64,000 nucleotides of DNA from Halosimplex pelagicum (lineage in GTDB: Archaea > Halobacteriota > Halobacteria > Halobacteriales > Haloarculaceae). The notes beneath the pieces are model-generated. The model did no database searches, had not been told where the DNA came from, and saw only the letters and a program-made list of their open reading frames with translations. Made by a program: the position numbers and the translations under genes. Below are positions 36,677 to 44,667 of this stretch, piece by piece. The number at the start of each line of letters is the position of its first letter. Position 1 is the first letter of the stretch. The stretch spans positions 2,418,001 through 2,482,000 of the forward strand of contig NZ_CP058909.1 of assembly GCF_013415905.1 (NCBI RefSeq), in the 5' to 3' direction.

Positions 36677-37945
36677 ATGTTCGAGTGTCCACGCTGTGGA
36701 GAGACTGGAAACTGGGTAGAGCTCTCGCCGGTTGCCGGGAAACCCTATTACCTGTACGATGACGGTCCGCCAGACATCTACGGGTACGACCCGCGAGAAC
36801 TGTGCCACGGCTGCTACACACAGCTGGCTGACAACATCGTCCTTGGGAGCGACATCAGTTTCTCGTTCTACTACTCGGCAGCATCGTACACGTCCCGATC
36901 AGTTCTGGAGGCCCACGAGGAAGACAACGTCCTTGTGAGTTATCGTACCCAAGAAAATGGCCGTATCGGAACCGAATCCAGTCATTTCGTCGACTGCGGT
37001 GGCGACCCCCAAGCGTTCGGCACGTTCGAAGAAGCAGAGTACCCGAGTAGTCACAGCGAGTATCTCGACTACATCGAGGACCAGACAGTAAGCCGAAATG
37101 ACCGGTGGGCGCTCCGGGACTACCCGTGTGCTGACGCGATACTGGGGAAGTTCGATGCAACTGTCGAAGAATTCCAAGCGAAGACCCGTGACGCCCACCG
37201 CGAACTCCTCGATGAGGCAGCTGTGCGTGGGATCAAAGCACAACCGGTATCGATCCTGCAAGGACAGACCATCAAGGAATACCTGGACCATGCGGTCGAA
37301 CTTCGGGAACACGGCGTGCTAACCGACCTCGTCGCGATCGGCGGAATCGCGATCTACGGGCCGGAGCGCCAGCAAGAACTCATTCTCTCTCTGCGTGAGT
37401 TCCTTCCAGAGCGACACCGCATTCACGGGCTCGGTGTAAACCTCGCTACGCTTGAACGGCCGGGCGTCCTCAATGCGTTAGCGTCTGCTGATTCAGGGAA
37501 CTGGTTCAATCGAGATGCGTACGCAAACCGGAGTGCCGAGTGGGGCTGGGAGACGAAGAACCGGGTGAACTTCGATACGGTCACGTACCAGTATCTCGAC
37601 CACCGGCGGCGGAAGAACGAACTCTTGGCCGAGCACTACTGGGAAGGGGAGTTGACCCCAGAGCAGGAGACCAGAGACATCGCGACGTCGACGTCGGCCG
37701 AACAATCACAGCAGCAGCTGACGATGGTACAAGCACCCGACGGGGGCCAGAATCGCGGGGCCAAAAGCGACAACGTCGACGGAGAGAAGCAATCCGACGA
37801 GAGTATCGACCGGAGCTACATGGACCTACTCGAGGTATCAACGCGAGAGACGCTCCGGCAGTTCGGCCAGCAGGCCAATACGGACGAGCCCCAAGAAAAG
37901 AACCGGCCCCAGCCAACGCAGGCAGATCTTGAGAGTTACAGTTGA
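36677..37945 (+). CDS. DpdA/TGT-like transglycosylase with N-terminal zinc ribbon
   Basis: The protein has 422 residues. A zinc ribbon (C4, C7, C43, C46) precedes a TIM-barrel-like domain: FVDCGGD (104-110, D106), DYPCADAILGKFD (148-160), AQPVSILQG (188-196), LVAIGGIAIYG, GLGVNL, and NALASADSGNW with D272 near the position of the TGT nucleophile. This is the layout of phage and archaeal DpdA-type proteins that replace guanine with a 7-deazaguanine in DNA. The C-terminal 110 residues are polar and disordered. The substrate (DNA or tRNA) is inferred, and no preQ0 synthesis gene lies in the window. Confidence 0.68.
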   Translation: MFECPRCGETGNWVELSPVAGKPYYLYDDGPPDIYGYDPRELCHGCYTQLADNIVLGSDISFSFYYSAASYTSRSVLEAHEEDNVLVSYRTQENGRIGTESSHFVDCGGDPQAFGTFEEAEYPSSHSEYLDYIEDQTVSRNDRWALRDYPCADAILGKFDATVEEFQAKTRDAHRELLDEAAVRGIKAQPVSILQGQTIKEYLDHAVELREHGVLTDLVAIGGIAIYGPERQQELILSLREFLPERHRIHGLGVNLATLERPGVLNALASADSGNWFNRDAYANRSAEWGWETKNRVNFDTVTYQYLDHRRRKNELLAEHYWEGELTPEQETRDIATSTSAEQSQQQLTMVQAPDGGQNRGAKSDNVDGEKQSDESIDRSYMDLLEVSTRETLRQFGQQANTDEPQEKNRPQPTQADLESYS

Positions 37946-38006
37946 ACGGTCAGGGACCGGGGTAGCAAGAGGGAAATACTAACCGGCATCCATCATAAAG
38001 CAAGAT

Positions 38007-38297
38007 ATGGTCGATATCACGTCCATTTCCGTTCTGGTCGTTGGGGTCTTGATTGGAGCGACTTTAGCGGGGATCATCGCCCACACGATGAACTACGTCG
38101 CAGCGGTCGATGACGGACACCACTGGGCGATACTCTTCGGGTACGTGTTAGTACTCACCGTCGGCATGACCATTGAATATGGTCACCCCGTCATCGTTGC
38201 GATAACGTCATTCCTCGGCATCTTCGTTATCGCCGGTCGGATCTTCGACCGGATCAAGAAGAGACTACCACACGAAATTACGATACGCCAGGAGTAG
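38007..38297 (+). CDS. Membrane protein with three helices, 96 aa
   Basis: Hydrophobic helices are seen at about 6-28 (SVLVVGVLIGATLAGIIAH), 40-58 (WAILFGYVLVLTVGMTI) and 63-78 (IVAITSFLGIFVIAG), with a basic C-terminal tail. It follows the TGT-like gene by 61 bp. Function unknown. Confidence 0.68.
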   Translation: MVDITSISVLVVGVLIGATLAGIIAHTMNYVAAVDDGHHWAILFGYVLVLTVGMTIEYGHPVIVAITSFLGIFVIAGRIFDRIKKRLPHEITIRQE

Positions 38298-38305
38298 TTG
38301 TTCTC

Positions 38306-38333
38306 CTTTTTATATCCCGGTTGGAGGTGGAAG
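38306..38333 (+). promoter_or_regulatory. Repeated promoter element, copy 13
   Basis: CTTTTTATATCCCGGTTGGA is followed by GGTGGAAG. The T box begins 45 bp before ATG 38352. Confidence 0.55.
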
Positions 38334-38351
38334 AAGTTCAACTGAGAGTCC

Positions 38352-38561
38352 ATGTTAGACCCGATAGCAGTCTTTGAGCTCACCGAGGAGAACAGCGTGG
38401 AAAACGCCGACAACCAGAAGGAAAACGTCTCACGGATCGCAGTATGGGACTGGTACGAGCGGTCCCCTGATGGTGAATCGTCACTGTACGAACTCCACAG
38501 CAATGCCGGCGAGTACTACGTGGACACAGACGACGTCAACGACATCATCGAACTCAACTAG
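38352..38561 (+). CDS. Hypothetical small protein, 69 aa
   Basis: This is the first gene of a three-gene operon behind a promoter element. The sequence SRIAVWDWYERSPDGESSLY and YELHSNAGEYYVDTDD suggests a small beta sheet. It is 2 bp from the next gene. Function unknown. Confidence 0.65.
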   Translation: MLDPIAVFELTEENSVENADNQKENVSRIAVWDWYERSPDGESSLYELHSNAGEYYVDTDDVNDIIELN

Positions 38562-38563
38562 CG

Positions 38564-38968
38564 ATGTCACAGAGTCCATCAAGAAGCCGTTCTGAGGGCC
38601 AGCCAGAAGCAGGCAGTGGTGGCCCAGACACGTACTTCGAGGATAGCACCGAGGAGTGGACACAACTCGAAGAACAGCGAGAGGAACTGGCGGTGCGCCA
38701 GGAGGCGCTCCGGCGACTCGACAAACGAGTTGCGAAAATCGACCGGGACATCGGAAGCGCGTCCATCGAGATCAACGACAACAGCATCATCCACGTTCAG
38801 ACATCCACGCCGGACATGTGTGACGAGGTGAAACAGCTCGTCCACGGCTACAGTTGGCCGAGAAAGTCGGACATCGGATATGACACCTGTTCCCAGTGCG
38901 TCACGTGGTCACTCAAGACCGACATCGACTCGCTCGTTGAGGACTATCAGCAACAGATCGCAGAGTAA
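38564..38968 (+). CDS. Hypothetical coiled-coil protein, 134 aa
   Basis: A long charged helix (WTQLEEQREELAVRQEALRR) follows a polar N-terminus. The C-terminal half contains strands and a CSQC pair plus an isolated Cys (TPDMCDE), possibly a metal site. It is coupled to both neighbours by 2-bp gaps. Function unknown. Confidence 0.68.
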   Translation: MSQSPSRSRSEGQPEAGSGGPDTYFEDSTEEWTQLEEQREELAVRQEALRRLDKRVAKIDRDIGSASIEINDNSIIHVQTSTPDMCDEVKQLVHGYSWPRKSDIGYDTCSQCVTWSLKTDIDSLVEDYQQQIAE

Positions 38969-38970
38969 CC

Positions 38971-39318
38971 ATGCACCTACAGCTTAAACACGACGACGGC
39001 ACTCGAACAGCCTACTTCGGCATCAGCGACTTCGATGCCGGAGACAATGAAACCCGGCTCGCGTTCCACTCCGATGTGGGACTCGACTCCGACCGCATGT
39101 TCCGCACAGAAGAGGGAGCAGTCGTCACCGGAATCAGCGAATCAGGCTACAACAAGGAAGGCGCATTCGAAACCATCGGCGATCTCGCAATCCAGGACGA
39201 GACAACTGTAGTGGTCGCTATCACTGACCGGTATCCGTGGGTCGAGAAGGCAGTACGGATGCTGGAACAGGACGAGGACTTCGACGGCGACCTCGAGATC
39301 ATCGAGAAAGACGAGTGA
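38971..39318 (+). CDS. Hypothetical acidic protein, 115 aa
   Basis: This is the last gene of the operon. Strands (MHLQLKHDDGTRTAYFGI, TTVVVAITDRYPW) and a helix (VEKAVRMLEQDEDF) suggest a small alpha/beta domain. It converges on the histone-fold gene, with 96 bp between the stops. Function unknown. Confidence 0.68.
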   Translation: MHLQLKHDDGTRTAYFGISDFDAGDNETRLAFHSDVGLDSDRMFRTEEGAVVTGISESGYNKEGAFETIGDLAIQDETTVVVAITDRYPWVEKAVRMLEQDEDFDGDLEIIEKDE

Positions 39319-39414
39319 CTCAACCGTCCCTCACACAGACAGCACTCAGAGCCCCTATCTCGTCAGGAAGGTCGTTAACTGGAGGGCCGATGCGCCTGTA
39401 CGGATGTGACCTGC

Positions 39415-39582
39415 TTAGAGGTCGCGCGGCTGGACTGTCTTGCGATCGTTCGCTTCGGCGCGTTCGGCAGCGTCTTCGAGAAGTTCCTCAACTTCGCTGT
39501 CGAGGGCGTCGTAGAAGTCGCTTGCCACGTTCTGGTCGTCGAGCTTTTCCTTGACCGCTGCCTTCACAATCAGGTCTGACAT
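39415..39582 (-). CDS. Histone-fold protein of the DUF1931 type, 55 aa
   Basis: On the minus strand ATG 39582 to TAA encodes MSDLIVKAAVKEKLDDQNVA, then DFYDALDSEVEELLEDAA, then ANDRKTVQPRDL. The helix-loop-helix pattern with the ending RKTVQPRDL is that of single-histone-fold DUF1931 proteins common in haloarchaea. It may bind DNA or act in chromatin. A TTTTATTA box lies about 24-35 bp upstream on its strand. It is divergent from the TFB gene. Confidence 0.85.
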   Translation of the reverse strand: MSDLIVKAAVKEKLDDQNVASDFYDALDSEVEELLEDAAERAEANDRKTVQPRDL

Positions 39583-39680
39583 CGCACTCGGTTCTTAAAG
39601 AGCATCGGTAATAAAACTTCCTGAAATCGGACGGTACCAGCCCCACAAGCAGCAAATGACTCCAGCCATACACCCGTCAT

Positions 39681-39695
39681 TAGTATATAAAAGCC
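39681..39695 (+). promoter_or_regulatory. Strong canonical TATA box upstream of TFB
   Basis: TAGTATATAAAAGCC is the best TATA box in the window. It lies about 170-180 bp before ATG 39862, so a long leader or a small unannotated transcript would result. A copy of the repeated promoter element lies between it and the gene, so TFB may have two promoters. Confidence 0.5.
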
Positions 39696-39772
39696 AGTCA
39701 GCATCCAGTCCACACATCAGAACAAGCGACCAGACAAGACCGGATTCTTGTGGTTCTCGTGACTCTGGGGTT

Positions 39773-39798
39773 GTTTTTACCCGTCATAGTGGTTGAGA
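39773..39798 (+). promoter_or_regulatory. Repeated promoter element, copy 14, upstream of TFB
   Basis: GTTTTTACCCGTCATAG is followed by TGGTTGAGA. The T box is 88 bp before ATG 39862. The dyad is weak. Confidence 0.5.
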
Positions 39799-39861
39799 CA
39801 TCGAATTAGAGGGGTTCTCAGAGAAGAGTTCCACAGATGCGCGTTCGAGTCTTCTATACCT

Positions 39862-40911
39862 ATGGCTCCAACTGAAAGTACGAACGTTACGCAGCGAAGT
39901 CGCCCAGTACAGCACAATACCGAATCTACCACAGAGACAGAACCCACGTCTTCGGAAACTCAGTGTTCTGAATGCGGGGGGCGGCTTATCCAGGACACGT
40001 CAACCCAGGAGCTACACTGCGAAGACTGCGGTGTCGTCGCAGAGGGCACAAATATTGACCACGGCCCCGAATGGCGCAACTTCGATGACGAGTCGGACCG
40101 ATCGCGAGTAGGAGCGCCCCTCACCGAAACCCGACACGACCGAGGCCTCTCAACAGATATCGGATGGGACGACCGCGACGGATACGGGAACCCACTTTCG
40201 TCAAAGCAAAAGCAAAAGATGCGCCGGCTCCGCAAGTGGAACAGCCGGTTCAAGGCGAAAGACCACAAGGAACGCGACCTGCGGAACGCTACTACCGAAA
40301 TCCTACGGATGAACTCCGCGCTGGGCCTTCCTGACTCTGTGAGTGAGACTGCAGCAGTCATCTATCGCCAAGCCAGCAACGAGGACCTCATCAAGGGGTA
40401 CGCGATCGAAGCGATGGCATCCGCAGCACTCTACATCAGTGCCCGACTCGAAGGTATCCCCCGAACGTTTGAGGAAGTGGAATCGGTCTCCCGTATCGAA
40501 ATTGACCGGACTCGCCGAGCACAAACGCGGCTCCGCCGAGAACTCGGTATCAAGATCGAACCAGCGAACCCGAGCGAGTATATCCCGCGATACAGCTCGA
40601 AGCTGGATGTGGACCGAGAGATACGGAACGAAGCCAAACGGCTCTCCCAGCACTTCATGGAAAGCCAGCACGCTTCGGGACACGACCCGAGCAACGTCGC
40701 AGCGGCCGCCATCTACACGGCCAGCCTCCAGTTCGACCAAGATCTCGCCCAGACCGCAATCGCTGATGCCTGTCAGACCAGCGCCGTGACCATCCGCAAG
40801 ACAACGAAGCTGCTTATCGACGCCGACCCTGGAACCGATCTTGGCTTCGAGGAAATCGAGGATCTCAATTCGACGAAGATAGCGACGAGGCTTCAGCAGG
40901 TTCGAGACTGA
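39862..40911 (+). CDS. tfb: Transcription initiation factor IIB (TFB)
   Basis: The protein has 349 residues from ATG 39862; a TTG 23 codons upstream is unlikely. The zinc ribbon uses CSEC (35-38) and CEDC (53-56). The B-finger/linker region (GPEWRNFDDE, SRVGAPLTETRHDRGLSTDI, given in parts) is typical. Two cyclin repeats follow (about 145-240 and 245-340; AIEAMASAALYISARLEGIP and NVAAAAIYTASLQFDQDL). It recruits RNA polymerase to TATA/BRE promoters. Haloarchaea carry several TFBs, and this one may favour the promoter class found here; that part is inferred. Confidence 0.94.
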   Translation: MAPTESTNVTQRSRPVQHNTESTTETEPTSSETQCSECGGRLIQDTSTQELHCEDCGVVAEGTNIDHGPEWRNFDDESDRSRVGAPLTETRHDRGLSTDIGWDDRDGYGNPLSSKQKQKMRRLRKWNSRFKAKDHKERDLRNATTEILRMNSALGLPDSVSETAAVIYRQASNEDLIKGYAIEAMASAALYISARLEGIPRTFEEVESVSRIEIDRTRRAQTRLRRELGIKIEPANPSEYIPRYSSKLDVDREIRNEAKRLSQHFMESQHASGHDPSNVAAAAIYTASLQFDQDLAQTAIADACQTSAVTIRKTTKLLIDADPGTDLGFEEIEDLNSTKIATRLQQVRD

Positions 40912-40957
40912 CCTTACCAAGTCGTTAGAACGGACTGATGGAAATTACTTGGTAAGG
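40912..40957. repeat. Spaced inverted repeat, copy B (overlapping the end of TFB)
   Basis: CCTTACCAAG, a 26-nt spacer, then CTTGGTAAGG starts 1 bp after the TFB stop. Arms and spacer length are identical to copy A at 35196-35241, while most of the spacer differs. Confidence 0.6.
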
Positions 40958-40990
40958 GACAATCCAGAAGCACAACGCCGAGGCCTGAGT

Positions 40991-41021
40991 GTATTTTCTA
41001 ACTCCCAGAAGGGTGAAGGAG
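40991..41021 (+). promoter_or_regulatory. Repeated promoter element, copy 15
   Basis: GTATTTTCTAACTCCCAG is followed by AAGGGTGAAGGAG. The T box begins 43 bp before ATG 41037. Confidence 0.55.
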
Positions 41022-41036
41022 TTAAGAAAAAGAATC

Positions 41037-41360
41037 ATGAAGGAGATCATTGCCAATGAGCCGGACGGCCCAGGGAAGTGCCCGGCGTGCCGGCAAGAGG
41101 CAGGGAAGTTGTACCGCTTCGAGGACGAAGACGAAGACACAGCAGCCTGCGGAAGCTGCTTCTTCGAGACCATCCTCGAAATGGACCTCGACATCGCCGA
41201 CGAACATGAGGTCGTGGTCAACAAGATCGTCACCGAACTGGTAGACAACGCGCTGGCAGAACTCTCATCGGGGGAACTCTACCAGTTGGAGGACACACTC
41301 CATTCCATCAACGACCAGATCCCTGAGAGCAACGCAACATCCACCCCAATAGACGCATGA
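41037..41360 (+). CDS. Zinc-ribbon hypothetical protein, 107 aa
   Basis: I chose ATG 41037 (MKEIIANEPDGPGK) because the frame upstream covers the promoter element. C15, C18, C38 and C41 (CPAC, CGSC) form a zinc ribbon. The rest is helical and acidic (VVNKIVTELVDNALAEL). It overlaps the next gene by 4 bp. Function unknown. Confidence 0.7.
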   Translation: MKEIIANEPDGPGKCPACRQEAGKLYRFEDEDEDTAACGSCFFETILEMDLDIADEHEVVVNKIVTELVDNALAELSSGELYQLEDTLHSINDQIPESNATSTPIDA

Positions 41361-41497
41361 CCGGCGAAACCAACACAGATACCGTCAACACCGAGACGTT
41401 ACTAGAGGCAGCCGGCATCCCACAACACGCTTCGATCCACGACCTAGGGTGGGACGAAGACAGCAACCTCGAGATCGAGTGGTCGGTAGAGGAATAG
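41357..41497 (+). CDS. Small acidic protein, 46 aa
   Basis: ATG 41357 overlaps the preceding stop as ATGA, and TAG ends at 41497. The peptide (MTGETNTDTVNTETLLEAAG, then IPQHASIHDLGWDED) is acidic with one helix. The start overlap and the 5-bp gap to the next frame support it as a real gene. Function unknown. Confidence 0.6.
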   Translation: MTGETNTDTVNTETLLEAAGIPQHASIHDLGWDEDSNLEIEWSVEE

Positions 41498-41502
41498 AAA
41501 GG

Positions 41503-41788
41503 ATGCTCTCGCAATCGGGTTCCGGCAGCGAAGCCGTTCCCGCCGACAAGCGAAGAATCACGAGCACGGCGACGTACAACGGGAAGCGTTTTCACCTACA
41601 TCAGGTGGTCGCGTCGGTCCCAGTCGGTAACCGAAACCACAACGAGTGGATCGTCGTCGGATTGGAGAACGGGCTGGAGTTAGCAACCCCCGGACTTCAA
41701 CCGTGAGTTGCAGTACCCACCGGGTGAAATCCCCAATAGTATCGAACCCCGGTACGCGGAAACTGGCGAACCGATCTTCGGCTACTAA
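41503..41788 (+). pseudogene. Frameshifted paralogue of the gene at 45766
   Basis: The first frame (ATG 41503 to TGA 41706) contains TSTATYNGKRFHLHQVV and EWIVVGLENGLELATP, closely matching TTTATYSGKAFHLFQVV and QWIVVGLDDGVTVATA in the gene at 45766. Translation then stops, but the +1-shifted frame continues the match to 41788 (DFNRELQYPPGE, then TGEPIFGY against DGTPIYGH). A one-base insertion in the ACCCCCGG run explains it. It could be a true pseudogene or a sequencing error. Confidence 0.75.
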
Positions 41789-41802
41789 ACGACAAAGCAC
41801 GC

Positions 41803-42477
41803 ATGGATAGCGACATCCTTCAAACCATCAAGGACGCCGGTGAGAAACCGGCCCATCAGCTTCAACGGCAGCACAGAATCGGACAAGTCCGTCCCGATGA
41901 GGACTTCGATACCGCACTCGAGGAGGTTCAACATCACCTTCTAGAGATTCTCAAGCTCACTGGAACTGAAATCTTCGACGACGAAGCCCAGTGGCACACG
42001 TACCAGAACGTCATCGCAGCACTTCTCCTCACCGACCGTGAACAGGGCGACGACGAATCGCGGTCGCTCAAAGAACACGGAATCGAAAAAGTCGCTCCGG
42101 GGAACTACAACCCGCTGGGCGAACTTGATGAACTGGATGACCCAACGGTTGAACAGCTCGCAGATCGCTACAAGGCTGAAGAGGTCATCGACGGCGACTG
42201 GCAAGAGAATCCGTCGATGAGCCTTCAACAGGCGCTGGGTGGGGCACTTCTGAACCTCACGATGGGGCGGTTCCCGGCGCAAAGGACGGTAGAGCTTCAC
42301 CTCGTCAGAGCGATGATCTTCGTCGACAAGCACTACACGGTGGAGACAATCCTCGAAGTGAACGAAGTGACGAGATCTTACACTGGACGACACGGCGAGG
42401 ATGTCGAGTACGACACAGAGGAGATGGCGTTCAAACAGCGTCGGGACATCGACCCAGGGATCTTCAACAATGTCTGA
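41803..42477 (+). CDS. Hypothetical helical acidic protein, 224 aa
   Basis: The gene starts 14 bp after the pseudogene. It is mostly helical (FDTALEEVQHHLLEILKLTG, YQNVIAALLLTDREQG, LHLVRAMIFVDKHYTVETI). No cysteines or membrane helix. Its end overlaps the next start by 8 bp. Function unknown. Confidence 0.72.
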   Translation: MDSDILQTIKDAGEKPAHQLQRQHRIGQVRPDEDFDTALEEVQHHLLEILKLTGTEIFDDEAQWHTYQNVIAALLLTDREQGDDESRSLKEHGIEKVAPGNYNPLGELDELDDPTVEQLADRYKAEEVIDGDWQENPSMSLQQALGGALLNLTMGRFPAQRTVELHLVRAMIFVDKHYTVETILEVNEVTRSYTGRHGEDVEYDTEEMAFKQRRDIDPGIFNNV

Positions 42478-42907
42478 GGCCGAAACCCGAGTCAGCGACT
42501 TGAGTGGTGTCCTTCACACGTGGCTAGACCACGACACTGAGAACCTGCAGTTCGAGCTCCCCAGCGGGAAGATGGCCTCGAACCTGCTCATCACGGAGGA
42601 AGAAGCCGTCTTCCGAGCGTCAGAAGAATTCGGCGAAGGGTTCATCCCGTACGCTGATTCGCCTGACGAGCATCGGGACTACCTCGAATCGGAGGACGTG
42701 GCCGAGACCGACGGGGCCGTCGAGTACGTTCTCGAACACGGGTCGATAGAACTGCCACGGGTCATCTACTTCGAGCAGCGGGTGGAATTCAGCGAACCGA
42801 TCACAGCAACAGACCCAGCTACCATCGCCGAGCGACTCCAAGAGGAGTTGAACGCGATCTCGAAGATCGACAAAGAAGTCGAAGTCACCGCACCTGCATC
42901 CCTCTAA
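42470..42907 (+). CDS. Hypothetical acidic protein, 145 aa
   Basis: ATG 42470 overlaps the previous gene. The sequence (VLHTWLDHDTENLQFELPSG, EEAVFRASEEFGEGFIPYAD, IYFEQRVEFSEPI) suggests an alpha/beta fold. The next gene follows 3 bp later. Function unknown. Confidence 0.7.
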   Translation: MSEAETRVSDLSGVLHTWLDHDTENLQFELPSGKMASNLLITEEEAVFRASEEFGEGFIPYADSPDEHRDYLESEDVAETDGAVEYVLEHGSIELPRVIYFEQRVEFSEPITATDPATIAERLQEELNAISKIDKEVEVTAPASL

Positions 42908-42910
42908 ACC

Positions 42911-43255
42911 ATGTCAGCAACAGAATCCACGGAACAGAAGAGTCTCGTGACCGCAAGCAAAGACGAAGTGGTCGAAGCACTTCCCGGCGAAGAGAGCGAG
43001 ATCGAATCCGGGGAGGCCGTCCTCGAATTCACCGGGCAAGCCTGGATCGACGAACGGGCACGAGACGTCGACGGAAAAGAAACGACCTACGCCATCCCGC
43101 TCTCCGACCTACGGAAGAACGGAGAGTGGGCACTCGACGAGACGCCGTTCCGCCACTTCGTGTGTGATTCACTACACACTCACGAGAACGCCCCCGAGTG
43201 GGTTCAGGAATGGAGCGGCCCCTTCGAGCTACAGGTCAAGCACTGCGAGCAGTAA
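42911..43255 (+). CDS. Hypothetical acidic protein, 114 aa
   Basis: A charged N-terminus precedes a beta core (EAVLEFTGQAWIDERARDVD, TTYAIPLSDLRKNGEW) and an aromatic C-terminus (FRHFVCDSLHTHENAPEWVQ). It is an operon member between genes with short spacers. Function unknown. Confidence 0.68.
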   Translation: MSATESTEQKSLVTASKDEVVEALPGEESEIESGEAVLEFTGQAWIDERARDVDGKETTYAIPLSDLRKNGEWALDETPFRHFVCDSLHTHENAPEWVQEWSGPFELQVKHCEQ

Positions 43256-43281
43256 CCAAACGACTCAACAGAATTCAACCT

Positions 43282-43551
43282 ATGGACGGCGATACACTTC
43301 CCCTCGACGAAGACGAAGAGCACTACGGATACGGCATCCTCAACGTCCACCGCAATCAGTTCGTGTCTCCCCTCGGAGGCGCTGACAACGGGGACGAAAG
43401 CGATGTCTTCAGCGACGAAGAGAACCTACTGGAGTTCTACGAGGAGCTGGCCGAAGAACAGGATTCGGTAAGCCACCTACGGATCGTCCAGGTTCGACTC
43501 GACAACGACCTGGACCAAACAGCAGCCGAATCAGTCAGCGACGACGAATAG
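43282..43551 (+). CDS. Hypothetical acidic protein, 89 aa
   Basis: ATG 43282 (MDGDTLPLDEDEEHYGYG) is 26 bp after the previous stop. The protein is highly acidic with two strands (GILNVHRNQFV, SHLRIVQVRLD) and a helix. It ends the operon that starts near 41037. Function unknown. Confidence 0.67.
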   Translation: MDGDTLPLDEDEEHYGYGILNVHRNQFVSPLGGADNGDESDVFSDEENLLEFYEELAEEQDSVSHLRIVQVRLDNDLDQTAAESVSDDE

Positions 43552-43584
43552 TACTGGATTCACTCACACCAGTACGCGGTTTCA

Positions 43585-43615
43585 GGTTTTTGTACTCCGA
43601 ACGGGAGTAGAGAGG
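43585..43615 (+). promoter_or_regulatory. Repeated promoter element, copy 16; perfect dyad
   Basis: GGTTTTTGTACTCCGAACGG is followed by GAGTAGAGAGG. The arms TACTCC and GGAGTA pair perfectly. The T box begins 31 bp before ATG 43618. Confidence 0.68.
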
Positions 43616-43617
43616 TT

Positions 43618-43803
43618 ATGATAGTCACAGTTGAATACAGCGACGGAGAGGTCACTGACCCGCTTGAGGACGTGACCGATTTGGACAGGGACGATGACAA
43701 CAACCTGGTCGCCACGTTTGGCGATGGGTCGAGATCCACCTTTATCGACGGTTCGGTGAAAAAGGCGGTAGACGACGAAGAGACCCACAAAATCCACAAT
43801 TAG
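43618..43803 (+). CDS. Small acidic protein, 61 aa
   Basis: The gene follows a perfect copy of the promoter element, which fixes the start. The strands MIVTVEYSDGEV and NNLVATFGDG suggest a mini beta barrel like those of DUF-type KOW proteins. Function unknown. Confidence 0.65.
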   Translation: MIVTVEYSDGEVTDPLEDVTDLDRDDDNNLVATFGDGSRSTFIDGSVKKAVDDEETHKIHN

Positions 43804-43892
43804 GGGGACACGGATGCCCAATACTACAACATCGTTGGTCAGTAACGCGATCAAACAGCGGAAGAAGCGGTAATCCACAGATTCAGAAAACG

Positions 43893-44642
43893 ATGACCAG
43901 TGACACTGCCCAAACGGACACGACTCTCGAACAGTTCGAGCTCGCTGGGAAACCAACCGATATCAGCGAGGTGGAAGAAACTGCCGATGCAGACGTCGTA
44001 GAGGCGTTCAACCAGATCAAGCGGTTCAAGAGCCAAGTTCAACTCAACGGCCGCGATCGAGCGTTACTGGTTGGACGATCCACTGGACGGAACCCTTCAG
44101 GATATCGGCTGTATCACCGCCCTGAAGCAGAAGGCGTGGCTGGGTTCGCGGGAACACTTCTACACAAGCGCAGTTTCCAGAGGGACAGAGACGACGAGCA
44201 TACTGTCGCATTCAATCCCGCTGGCTCGGAGCCCAGCGAGGAAACGATAGTAGAACCTATTCGCAGACTCAACACCGAGGAACACACCAGAACTGAACGT
44301 CTGGACGGTGTTCTCAACGAAATTCGAACTGCGCTTACCGACAGCGACTGGATCGAAAATGGGCGAGCCGACACCAGCTATGGCGAATGGATTCAAGCAG
44401 TAAACGAACTCGCTGACTTCATCAACGATCTCGAAGACCGCCCGGAGCAATTCCCGACGAGAGCAGTGATGGAGTCGAAGATCATGCACGGGATCGCACG
44501 GTATCCACTGAATGCGGAGGACCTCCTTGCACAGACCTCCGACTGCCTCCGAGAAAACTTAGACGGCGGGTTGTTCGAGGCAAGCCCAGAAGCGTTCAGG
44601 ACGCTCCTTCTACGGTACGCCGAACAGAAGGGCGTCAAGTAA
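43893..44642 (+). CDS. Hypothetical protein, 249 aa, with RSxGxxxSGYxLY motif
   Basis: The region around residues 58-80 (ALLVGRSTGRNPSGYRLYHR) resembles FTRSAGATSSGYKLYGY in the small protein at 30508. The rest is helical (AVNELADFINDLEDRPEQ, LAQTSDCLRENLDGG). No catalytic motif or signal. It is preceded by about 90 bp holding only a doubtful 19-codon frame. Function unknown. Confidence 0.7.
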   Translation: MTSDTAQTDTTLEQFELAGKPTDISEVEETADADVVEAFNQIKRFKSQVQLNGRDRALLVGRSTGRNPSGYRLYHRPEAEGVAGFAGTLLHKRSFQRDRDDEHTVAFNPAGSEPSEETIVEPIRRLNTEEHTRTERLDGVLNEIRTALTDSDWIENGRADTSYGEWIQAVNELADFINDLEDRPEQFPTRAVMESKIMHGIARYPLNAEDLLAQTSDCLRENLDGGLFEASPEAFRTLLLRYAEQKGVK

Positions 44643-44667
44643 GATCCTACTCCCGTGAGTTAGGACA

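Noticed and set aside
43814..43873. A 19-codon frame (MPNTTTSLVSNA...) before the gene at 43893
   Set aside because: It is too short, has no promoter and no similarity to anything else in the window.
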